Shown here piece after piece: positions 15,625 to 22,281 of a DNA stretch of 22,663 nt. Position numbers and translations under genes: made by a program. The DNA comes from JACJWR01 sp964547485 (GTDB lineage Bacteria; Actinomycetota; Actinomycetes; S36-B12; UBA10799): NCBI GenBank assembly GCA_964547485.1, contig CAZJNU010000043.1:1-22663 (forward strand), read 5' to 3'. Numbering within the stretch: the stretch's first letter is position 1; every line of letters starts with the position of its first letter. Under the pieces are notes generated by a model. That model was not told where the DNA came from. It saw only the letters and a list, made by a program, of their open reading frames with translations, and made no database searches.

Positions 15625-16647
15625 TTATTGACAGTCGATCCCGGCGGCGGTGAAGGAGGTCGGACAGCTCGGCATCGGTGCGTTCCCGTTCGACACCGAG
15701 GCGATGATCGCAGTGGTCGCGGCCAGCACGGCCTCAGGTGCCTGCAGCGGGATCTGGTGTGCCGATGCCGTCACGACACCGTAGGCGGAGTTGCTGGAGA
15801 GTTTGGCCGCCTTGCGTTGGCCGGCGGTCCAGAGGCCGCCCAATTCCGAGGGGGTGCCCGGGATGGCCGACCCCTCCCGTCCGGCCTGCAGGACGACGAC
15901 GGGTTTGGGGGTGAGGCTGGGTTCGGCGGCGAGCGCCTTTTCGCCGGCGGCCATATCCAACTGCGCCCCTCCCTCCGACCAGCCCTGCCGGTCGAACGTC
16001 CGGTATTGCTCGGGTAGGGAGGCTTCGACGAGTTCCAGCCCGGCGGTTCCGGCCGGATCCGAAGCTGCGGCGACCCGGGCCACCAGGCCGCCGTAGGACC
16101 AGCCGACCAGCACCAGGGGGCCGGTCTCGCCGAGCGCTGACATCAGCGCGCGCAGCTCGTTGGCGGCCGCGACTGGCCCCGCGGGGGCGCCGCTGGGTCG
16201 AGCTGGCGACAGGCCCGTGCCCGGACGGTCGAAGATGCACACCCTGCTGCTGCGGGCTTGCTCCGCGGCGATCAGCGGCCAGGTCCAGGCGGCTGGCACC
16301 AGCAGCCCGTTGAGGTAGACCACGGTCGGTGAACCGGACCCGCTGCAGGCCACGGCCTGCACGACGCCACCCGCCCGGACGAGTTGCCAGTTCATCGCCG
16401 CGGCGGCCGCCAGCGCCCTATCGGCGTCGGCCTGGCTGACGCCAGCCGCGGCCACCAGATCTGGCCCCGGCTTGCTGGCCAGAATCGTGGCCGGTGGGAT
16501 AGCGCCCACGACTGCGCCTGGGGAGGGCCCGCTCGCTGAGGGAGTGGTCGAGGCGTTACCACCGCAACCAGCCACCGCGAGCGCAGCGATCAGTGCGACG
16601 AGCAGCCGTCCGGCGATGGGACCGGGTGGTCGATGGTTGTGGGCCAT
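15625..16647 (-). CDS. Secreted lipoprotein alpha/beta hydrolase
   Basis: A 340-residue predicted lipoprotein with an extracytoplasmic alpha/beta-hydrolase domain. The signal peptide ends in the lipobox AVAGC (Cys28), followed by a Ser/Thr/Pro linker. Catalytic features are the nucleophile Ser184 in GWSYGG, the FDRPGTGLS tract before it, and the likely base His in SAHQIP at about residue 296. The substrate is unknown; relatives are annotated as secreted esterases or peptidase-like hydrolases. The tail ends in two cysteines (CPTSFTAAGIDCQ), suggesting a disulfide outside the cell. ATG 16647 fits the signal peptide. There is no Shine-Dalgarno site, but TACGCT sits six bases upstream, so it appears leaderless. 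It diverges from rpiA. Confidence 0.88.
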   Translation of the reverse strand: MAHNHRPPGPIAGRLLVALIAALAVAGCGGNASTTPSASGPSPGAVVGAIPPATILASKPGPDLVAAAGVSQADADRALAAAAAMNWQLVRAGGVVQAVACSGSGSPTVVYLNGLLVPAAWTWPLIAAEQARSSRVCIFDRPGTGLSPARPSGAPAGPVAAANELRALMSALGETGPLVLVGWSYGGLVARVAAASDPAGTAGLELVEASLPEQYRTFDRQGWSEGGAQLDMAAGEKALAAEPSLTPKPVVVLQAGREGSAIPGTPSELGGLWTAGQRKAAKLSSNSAYGVVTASAHQIPLQAPEAVLAATTAIIASVSNGNAPMPSCPTSFTAAGIDCQ

Positions 16648-16653
16648 TTCCGC

Positions 16654-16659
16654 AGCGTA
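16654..16659 (-). promoter_or_regulatory. Predicted -10 (TACGCT) for the leaderless lipoprotein hydrolase
   Basis: On the minus strand TACGCT lies six bases before ATG 16647 with no ribosome-binding site between. It is only 28 bases from the rpiA -10 on the other strand, so the two divergent promoters overlap. Confidence 0.5.
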
Positions 16660-16687
16660 CGGGAAGAAATCGCGGCGCCGCGTGCAC

Positions 16688-16693
16688 TAGCGT
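16688..16693 (+). promoter_or_regulatory. Predicted -10 (TAGCGT) for rpiA
   Basis: TAGCGT gives a likely transcript start near 16700 and a leader of about 37 bases containing CAGGAGA before the rpiA ATG. The promoter shares its upstream DNA with the divergent hydrolase promoter. Confidence 0.45.
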
Positions 16694-16736
16694 GCCAACC
16701 GATGGCTGGGAGTTGGGGCCGAGGTCAGGAGACGCT

Positions 16737-17432
16737 ATGCAGTGGGACCGACTCGAGTCACCGACGTGGCCGGAACCGATCAGCAACCAGGCAGCGAAGC
16801 AGGAGGTCGCGGCACAGTTGGCCGCGAAGGCTGCTGATGGCGACGTGATCGGGATCGGCTCTGGCTCCACTAGCTATCTCGCCCTGCTGGCACTGCGGCA
16901 ACGGGTCGCCGCGGAAGGGCTGCGGGTGCGTTGCGTACCGACCTCGCTGGAGATCGAGTCGTACCTCAGCCAGATCGGGCTGGAGGTGACCTCGTTGGTC
17001 GCTGCCAGACCGGATTGGTGCTTCGACGGCGCCGATGAGATCGACCCCGAGCACAACCTGATCAAAGGCAGGGGCGGTGCGTTCGTTCGAGAGAAGTTGG
17101 TGTTCGCGGCTGCTCGTCGGCGCTACATCCTGGTGGACAAGAGCAAGTTCGTCGGCAGGCTCGGGGAGAAGTTCGCGTTGCCGCTGGCCGTGATTCCGGA
17201 GGCCGCCAACCTGGTGCGATCGCAGATCTTCGACCGACTCGGCGAGTTGCCGCAGGTGCGGCCGGCTGGCGGCAAGGATGGTGGTGTCATCACCGAACAG
17301 GGGGACCTGGTGATGGATCTGGCGATCACCGGCGCGGTGCCCGTTGCCGAACTCAACTCGATCTTGAACTCGGTGGTCGGCGTCGTCGGGACAGGACTGT
17401 TCACGGGGTTTGAGTTCGAAGTCATCTCCTGA
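16737..17432 (+). CDS. rpiA: Ribose-5-phosphate isomerase A
   Basis: Interconverts ribose 5-phosphate and ribulose 5-phosphate in the non-oxidative pentose phosphate pathway. The 231-residue protein has the phosphate-binding GSGST at 41-45, DGADE at 97-101, KGRGG at 110-114 and VREK with Glu119. These match the E. coli catalytic set (Asp81, Asp84, Lys94, Glu103) with a constant offset of 16, so the N-terminus carries about 16 extra residues. ATG 16737 is chosen because CAGGAGA lies a few bases upstream; the open frame to 16593 would run into the divergent gene. It seems monocistronic: 67 bases with a small hairpin separate it from the next gene. Confidence 0.95.
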   Translation: MQWDRLESPTWPEPISNQAAKQEVAAQLAAKAADGDVIGIGSGSTSYLALLALRQRVAAEGLRVRCVPTSLEIESYLSQIGLEVTSLVAARPDWCFDGADEIDPEHNLIKGRGGAFVREKLVFAAARRRYILVDKSKFVGRLGEKFALPLAVIPEAANLVRSQIFDRLGELPQVRPAGGKDGGVITEQGDLVMDLAITGAVPVAELNSILNSVVGVVGTGLFTGFEFEVIS

Positions 17433-17438
17433 CTGCCC

Positions 17439-17455
17439 GGATTTCTGCCATCCGA
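17439..17455 (+). terminator. Small hairpin after rpiA
   Basis: CGGAT (17439-17443) and ATCCG (17451-17455) form a 5-bp stem with a 7-base loop, seven bases after the rpiA stop. It is short and lacks a T-tract, so it is a weak candidate. Confidence 0.2.
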
Positions 17456-17499
17456 GGGAAATGTGAGCGGGTGCTGTCCGGAGTCGCGATGATGAGGAC

Positions 17500-18099
17500 A
17501 TGACAGAGTCCCTCGTTCTCGAAGACGTAGGCGTGCAGGGTGCGACTGGTTGGCTGGCGCGGAATCTCAGTTTCGGACTGCTACCGGGACAGGTCTTGGC
17601 TGTCGTGAGTCCGCAGTCGGCAGACTCGCTGCGCGGTCTGCTGGCGATAGTCGGGGCACTGCCGCCCGATGAGGGCAAGGTCGTCAATACCACCGGCAGC
17701 CCGGCGATCGGATGGCTGCCGACTGGGCCGGGGCTTACCCCGGGTGTCACCGTGATCGACCACATGATGGATGCCGCCTCGGTCCGGAAGCCATCGGTAG
17801 GCATCGCTGAATTGCACGAGCGGCTGCGGCAGGTCGGCCTCGATGTGGAGGCCCGCCGACGGGTGGAGACGTTGGACCACTCCGAGAAGGTGCGGCTCGG
17901 GTTGGCGATGGCGCTGGTGCGGCAGGTCGGGGTGGTTGCGGTTCCGGAACTCGACTCGGGCTTGCCGGCGGAATTGACGGCGCAACTGTGGAATCTGATC
18001 TTCTCGCTTGCCGGCACCGGAATGGTGGTCGTGGTCGGTTGCGCGACCCCCGACCCCCGATGCCACCTCGCCCTTGAGCTTTGGAGGTATGGATCATGA
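17500..18099 (+). CDS. Degenerate ABC ATPase-like protein lacking nucleotide-binding motifs
   Basis: A 199-residue protein whose outline follows ABC ATPase domains. It starts LVLEDVGVQ ... LSFGLLPGQVLAVV, with ALPPDEGKV after the P-loop position. The key motifs are absent. The Walker A position reads SPQSADSLR (37-45) with no GxxGxGK[ST]. The signature position reads LDHSEKVRLGLAMAL (125-139) instead of LSGGQ. Walker B reads GVVAVPELDSGL (144-155), with Pro in place of the Asp of DEP, and the switch-His region is MVVVVGCATPD (175-185). The reading frame is intact and GC3 stays high, so it seems maintained rather than decaying. Its stop overlaps the YhgE/Pip permease start by ATGA. I infer a non-hydrolysing partner of the permease. 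The start is weakly supported: only GATGAT six bases upstream of ATG. Confidence 0.8.
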   Translation: MTESLVLEDVGVQGATGWLARNLSFGLLPGQVLAVVSPQSADSLRGLLAIVGALPPDEGKVVNTTGSPAIGWLPTGPGLTPGVTVIDHMMDAASVRKPSVGIAELHERLRQVGLDVEARRRVETLDHSEKVRLGLAMALVRQVGVVAVPELDSGLPAELTAQLWNLIFSLAGTGMVVVVGCATPDPRCHLALELWRYGS

Positions 18100-19916
18100 T
18101 TCCGTTTCGCAGTGAATGGCACCGACTGACCTCGTCTCGAACTGCCATCGCATTGCTGGTGGTGTTCGTGGTGACGCCGATGGTGCTGGTCGGGACTGTC
18201 CTCTGGTCGCAATGGGCCCCGATGGCGCGGTCGACGAAGATCCCGGCCGCGATCGTCAACCAGGACCAGCCGGTAAGTCAGGACGGCAAGCAGTTGGCCG
18301 CCGGCGAGACCTTGACCAACGAGATTCTGGCGAAGAAGGAGCTGGACTGGAAGGTGACGACCGCCAGCGACGCGGACGAGGGTCTGCGGAGCGGCCGCTA
18401 CTACGCGGTGGTGCAGATTCCGGCGGACTACTCCGCCAACGTGGAGAGCCTCGGTACGGCGTCGCCGCGGCAGGCGTCGATCCAACTGCGCACCAATGAC
18501 GCCACCAGTGTCTTGACGCCGGTAGTGGCCTCGAAGGCGCTCGCCTCGGTCGATCGGCTGGCGGAGCAGCAGATCCAGTCAGGCTACCTGGACGCTGTCT
18601 ATTCGGCGCTTGGACTCGGTAAGGACGCGACCAGCAAGAACGTGGACCAGTCCGGCGCGGTACTCAAGTCGGCGCAGGCGGTGAATGCCAGTGCCACCCG
18701 GGCTAGCCAGCAGGCCGATGCCGCAGCTTCCCAGGCCGAGGCTCAACAGTCTTCAACTGGTGCGACTGCGGATGCCGCGGCGGCAACTGACGAGGCAGCC
18801 AAGACGGCCGAGGCCACCGCTGGCAAGCTTCCAACTCCGGCAGCGGCAGTCAGGAATGGCACCGCGCAGGCGCTCGCCGATATCCAGCAACTGCAGGCCG
18901 AGCTGACGTCGGCCGGCCAAGGGCAGTTCGCCGCCGAGGCGGCAACGATTGCTGCGGAGATGCAGAGCGCCGTGATAGCGCCCGCCGACAGTGTGATCAA
19001 TCTGTCCGGGCAGGCTGCCAGTCAGACGACCACCACCCGGGAAAGGGCCGACGATGCGGCCAGTACGGCCTCGGCCACCAATACCGCTGCCGGGATGGTG
19101 ACGCAGGCGGCGCAGGCGGCCGCCACGAGTGCACAGGCCACGGTGACAGAGGCGACCACCATGCTCAACGGCGCGCAGACGCTGAACACGTCGCTTGTGG
19201 AGTTCACCAAGCGGACTCCTCCTGCGTTTGCCAACCAGAAGGAGACCTATGCCAAGATCCTCAACGATCCGGTCAATTCACAGGTGCTGATCGCCAACCA
19301 GGTGCGGGCGGTTGGTGACGGGATCACCTCGCAATTCGTGCCCGCGGCGCTGCTGCTGGGGGCGCTGGGCACTCTGCTGTTCGTGCCGGCGCTACTGCCT
19401 CGGCTCCGACTCGCCGGCGCTGGTGCTCTCCGGCTGGTGGCAGCCTCGGCGATGTTCCCGTTGGCGGTCGCCGGTGCACAGGTGGTGCTGCTGCTGGCAG
19501 TGCTGGTGGCGATGGGGATGCGGGCCGCGGCGTGGCTTCCGCTGATCGGAATGTTGCTGTTGACGGCAATCTGCGCAGTGGCGATCGTGCAGTTGTTCCG
19601 GGCTTGGCTCGGAGTGCTAGGGACCTTCGTGGCCATGCTGTTCATCTTCTTGCAACTGGCGGCCAGCGCTGGCGCCTTGCCGGTTCCGGCGCTCAGCGGT
19701 ATCTACTCCGTACTGGCACCGGCGATGCCGATGACCTACGCGGCCGACGGTATTCGACGAGCCATCGCTGGCGGAGACCTGACGCCGTATTTGCTGATCG
19801 ACGCTGGTGTGCTGGTGATCGTCACGGTGGTCGCCTGGGGGTTGACTGTGCTGGTGGCCAGTCGCCGCCGGATGGTGGTGATCGCAGACGTGCGGCCGGG
19901 GATTCAGCCCGTCTAA
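18096..19916 (+). CDS. YhgE/Pip-type ABC-2 family membrane protein
   Basis: A 606-residue envelope protein. One N-terminal helix (about 17-38) is followed by a large extracytoplasmic domain. That domain begins with the ABC-2-like segment PAAIVNQDQPVS ... SGRYYAVVQIPADYSANV and continues as a long Ala/Thr/Gln-rich helical region (about 195-375). Five or so C-terminal helices (about 405-600) include GIYSVLAPAMPMTYAADGIRRAI, matching the family's PMTY region. Relatives include the phage infection protein Pip and YhgE, linked to phage DNA entry and to export (ESX/T7SS-associated in Firmicutes). ATG 18096 has GGAGGT eight bases upstream and overlaps the stop of the ATPase-like gene, so the two are co-translated. 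Energy source is unclear because that partner lacks ATPase motifs. Confidence 0.88.
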   Translation: MIPFRSEWHRLTSSRTAIALLVVFVVTPMVLVGTVLWSQWAPMARSTKIPAAIVNQDQPVSQDGKQLAAGETLTNEILAKKELDWKVTTASDADEGLRSGRYYAVVQIPADYSANVESLGTASPRQASIQLRTNDATSVLTPVVASKALASVDRLAEQQIQSGYLDAVYSALGLGKDATSKNVDQSGAVLKSAQAVNASATRASQQADAAASQAEAQQSSTGATADAAAATDEAAKTAEATAGKLPTPAAAVRNGTAQALADIQQLQAELTSAGQGQFAAEAATIAAEMQSAVIAPADSVINLSGQAASQTTTTRERADDAASTASATNTAAGMVTQAAQAAATSAQATVTEATTMLNGAQTLNTSLVEFTKRTPPAFANQKETYAKILNDPVNSQVLIANQVRAVGDGITSQFVPAALLLGALGTLLFVPALLPRLRLAGAGALRLVAASAMFPLAVAGAQVVLLLAVLVAMGMRAAAWLPLIGMLLLTAICAVAIVQLFRAWLGVLGTFVAMLFIFLQLAASAGALPVPALSGIYSVLAPAMPMTYAADGIRRAIAGGDLTPYLLIDAGVLVIVTVVAWGLTVLVASRRRMVVIADVRPGIQPV

Positions 19917-20080
19917 CGCCTGCATGCCAATCGTCAAGATTTCTTGATAATTACATGGCTGTTATTCCCCCCTCGCTATGGTCGCGAACGCGAGCACAAT
20001 TACGCGCCTGCACTCCAGCGGGACGCCTGTGCGCCAGCGGAGGCACCGACGATCGCCTCCCCGACGTCGACGAGGAGCCC
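19917..20080 (+). promoter_or_regulatory. AT-rich leader and promoter region of the NlpC/P60 operon
   Basis: This gap contains the most AT-rich patch of the window (19934-19966), with the palindrome TCAAGA-TT-TCTTGA at 19934-19947. A -10-like TATGGT lies at 19977-19982, giving a possible start near 19989 and a leader of about 90 bases. The leader has a 6-bp hairpin (GGAGGC 20039-20044 with GCCTCC 20055-20060) close to the GAGGAG ribosome site. I looked for a c-di-AMP (ydaO) riboswitch, which often precedes such genes in actinobacteria, and did not see its conserved core. Confidence 0.4.
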
Positions 20081-21430
20081 ATGTCTGCCAGGCCAAGATC
20101 AGCCCTCCGAGGATCGCCCACGAAACCCGCAGTCCGGGGCAGTCGGGCGGCGCGCGTGGTGGTGTGCGGGGTACTGGTGCTGGGCGTCGGTGCGACCGGG
20201 TTGGTGTTGAGCCCGGCCGCCGGTGACCGGAGCGATATCGAACGGGTTTCTGCGCAGGTGTCGGATTTGGAGTACCGCGCGGCCGCGGCCGGCGAGCGCG
20301 CCAACGGTGCCCGGCTGGCTGTGGACAAGGCCCAGGCGCGACTGGTGGTCGTGGAGGCCCGGCTTGCCAAGGCTCGTACTGCGCTGGATCTGCAGCGGGC
20401 AAATCTGACGAAGTTGGTACGACAGCTCTATGTCAATGGCGGGATGGATGGTGCACTGCTCTCCTTCACGCTCGACGACCCCTCCGACCTCCTCTCACAG
20501 TTGGATGCCTTGTCCGTGGCGTCGTCCAGCCAGACGGGGATCGTCGACGCCGCCCGGGCTGCAGCCGTGGAGCTGCAGCACAGCGAGGCCGAGGTGCAGG
20601 CCGAGAAGGATCGGCTCGCCGCGGCCGCCGCCGACCTCTCGGCGCAAGAGCAAGCCGCACGCGAGTCCCTGGGCGAGGCGCAGAGTCTGCTGGCGAGTCT
20701 GAAGGAGGAGGAGCGACGCCGGATAGCGGCGATTGAGGAAGCCAAGCGGCAGGCCGCCATCGCCGCCGCCAGGCGGGCCGCCGCGGCGCTGGCCGCCCAG
20801 CGGGCCGAGGAGGCCCGGCAGGCACAGGCCGAGGCGGCCCGACAACAGGCCGCGGCCGCAGCCCAGGACGCCGCCGACCAACAGGCCGCAGCCCAGGCGC
20901 AGCGGGATGCGCAGGCCGAGGCGGACGCGGCCGCGGCGGCAGCCGAGGACGCTCAGGAGTCGGTCGAGGAGGCCGCCCCAGAAGTTGCGGCACCCGAGGA
21001 CACTGGCAATGAGAACGGTCCCGCGACCGACTCCGGCGAGGCACCGGCAGCCAACCCGGGCGGGTACGGATCCGGTTCGGTCAATGACGTGATCGACTTT
21101 GCGCTTGCCCAAGTAGGCAAAGCCTACGTCTGGGGCGCGGAGGGGCCCGACTCATTCGATTGCTCCGGGCTGACGATGATGGCCTGGCGCCAAGCCGGCG
21201 TCAGCATCTCGCACTACTCAGGCTCCCAATACGACGAAACCCAGACGGTCTCCACCGATTCACTGCAACCCGGTGACCTGCTCTACTTCTATGCGATCAG
21301 TGAGCATGTCGGCATCTACATCGGCAATGGCGAATTCGTGCATGCGGCCAATCCCGGGGCGGGAGTGGTGCATGCCAGCCTCGACGGCTACTGGCGCTCC
21401 AACCTGGTTGCGGCCTCCCGACCGGGGTGA
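20081..21430 (+). CDS. Secreted NlpC/P60 peptidoglycan endopeptidase with coiled-coil domain
   Basis: A 449-residue cell-wall hydrolase of the RipA/RipC/PcsB plan, expected to cut stem peptides in peptidoglycan during growth or division. A basic N-terminus and hydrophobic segment (about 25-48) form the export signal. Residues about 51-165 are coiled coil with YVNGGMDGALLSFTLDDPSD, a hallmark of the regulatory domain in such hydrolases. A very Ala/Gln/Glu-rich helix (about 170-305) and a Pro/Glu/Gly linker follow. The NlpC/P60 domain (about 343-449) carries Cys361 in FDCSGL, His409 in EHVGIYIG and His421 in VHAANPG, so the triad is complete. ATG 20081 follows GAGGAG at three to five bases; the longer upstream frame overlaps the YhgE gene and is rejected. 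The crotonase gene overlaps its stop by GTGA. Confidence 0.93.
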   Translation: MSARPRSALRGSPTKPAVRGSRAARVVVCGVLVLGVGATGLVLSPAAGDRSDIERVSAQVSDLEYRAAAAGERANGARLAVDKAQARLVVVEARLAKARTALDLQRANLTKLVRQLYVNGGMDGALLSFTLDDPSDLLSQLDALSVASSSQTGIVDAARAAAVELQHSEAEVQAEKDRLAAAAADLSAQEQAARESLGEAQSLLASLKEEERRRIAAIEEAKRQAAIAAARRAAAALAAQRAEEARQAQAEAARQQAAAAAQDAADQQAAAQAQRDAQAEADAAAAAAEDAQESVEEAAPEVAAPEDTGNENGPATDSGEAPAANPGGYGSGSVNDVIDFALAQVGKAYVWGAEGPDSFDCSGLTMMAWRQAGVSISHYSGSQYDETQTVSTDSLQPGDLLYFYAISEHVGIYIGNGEFVHAANPGAGVVHASLDGYWRSNLVAASRPG

Positions 21431-22281
21431 CCAGTGCGGATGCCGGGCCATCGGCAGTCAGGGTGACCCGGCAAGGAGCGATCACCACCGTCATCCTGCA
21501 CCGCCCCGAGGTGCGTAACGCCGTCGATCGGGACACCGCCGACGCCCTTACGCGCGCTTTTCGGGAGTTCGATGCCGACCCGGACGCCTCGGTCGCGATT
21601 CTCTGGGGTGACGGCGGCACATTCTGCTCCGGTGCCGACCTGAAGGCGATCGCGGCGGGTTCGCCGAACCGGTTGACCGCCGATGGTGATGGTCCGATGG
21701 GCCCCACTCGGCTGCAGTTGTCCAAACCTGTGATCGCCGCAGTCAGCGGATTCGCGGTGGCGGGTGGGCTGGAACTCGCACTGTGGTGCGACCTTCGGGT
21801 GATGGAGGCGGACGCGACTATGGGCGTGTTCTGTCGGCGTTGGGGTGTTCCGCTTATCGACGGCGGAACTGTTCGGCTGCCCAGGGTCGTCGGCCAGGGG
21901 GTGGCCCTCGAGCTGGTGCTGACTGGCCGCCCGGTGGGTGCTGAGGAGGCGCTCCGAATCGGTCTGGCGAATCGGGTGGTGCCCGCGGGTGAGGCATTAC
22001 CCGCAGCACAGGAATTGGCCGCCCAACTGGCGGCGCTGCCGCAGGCGTGCTTGCGCTCGGACCGGCTGGCCTTGCTGAAGGGTGCGGGTCTGTCCGAGCA
22101 GGCAGCGCTCCAGGTCGAGTGGCAGCACGGGTCAGCGGTGTTGGCTGCCGACATCACTGCCGGAGTGCAGCGATTCCTGGCGAGCGGGATTCCTGGCGAC
22201 CAGCTCCGGCCGTGGCTAGACTCGCCACCCTCAGGTGTGCAGGATCCGTCCGGGTCCGGTAACTCGCCGACGGAGTGGTGA
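21427..22281 (+). CDS. Crotonase (enoyl-CoA hydratase/isomerase) family protein
   Basis: A 284-residue crotonase-fold protein acting on acyl-CoA substrates. It shows the oxyanion-hole segment FCSGADLKA (66-74), and GFAVAGGLELALWCDLR (108-124) with the first hydratase glutamate kept as Glu116. The second glutamate of rat enoyl-CoA hydratase (Glu164) falls on Cys136 in MGVFCRRWGVPLIDGG (132-147). Classical hydration is therefore unlikely; isomerase, hydrolase or another crotonase reaction is more probable. I recall this FCRRWGVPLIDGGTVRL form in many actinobacterial and proteobacterial members, so it is a known subgroup. The GTG start overlaps the NlpC/P60 stop (GTGA) and has no clear Shine-Dalgarno site, implying coupled translation. 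The C-terminal 25 residues are loose and probably disordered. Confidence 0.9.
   Translation: MTSADAGPSAVRVTRQGAITTVILHRPEVRNAVDRDTADALTRAFREFDADPDASVAILWGDGGTFCSGADLKAIAAGSPNRLTADGDGPMGPTRLQLSKPVIAAVSGFAVAGGLELALWCDLRVMEADATMGVFCRRWGVPLIDGGTVRLPRVVGQGVALELVLTGRPVGAEEALRIGLANRVVPAGEALPAAQELAAQLAALPQACLRSDRLALLKGAGLSEQAALQVEWQHGSAVLAADITAGVQRFLASGIPGDQLRPWLDSPPSGVQDPSGSGNSPTEW

Noticed and set aside
16758..18485. Long 575-codon minus-strand frame across rpiA and the ABC-like gene
   Set aside because: It is the mirror of two clear plus-strand genes and its intergenic gap; low-complexity Arg/Ser/Pro translation with no family features.
19917..20080. c-di-AMP (ydaO-type) riboswitch before the NlpC/P60 gene
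   Set aside because: The conserved GGGGGAACC-like core and its paired elements were not found; the gap is also short for that element.
19532..20080. Upstream extension of the NlpC/P60 frame
   Set aside because: It overlaps the YhgE/Pip coding region; the signal peptide and GAGGAG site place the start at 20081.
20730..20950. GCC-rich tract as a DNA repeat element
   Set aside because: It encodes the Ala/Gln/Glu helical stalk of the NlpC/P60 protein; the repetition follows from amino-acid composition, not a repeat unit.
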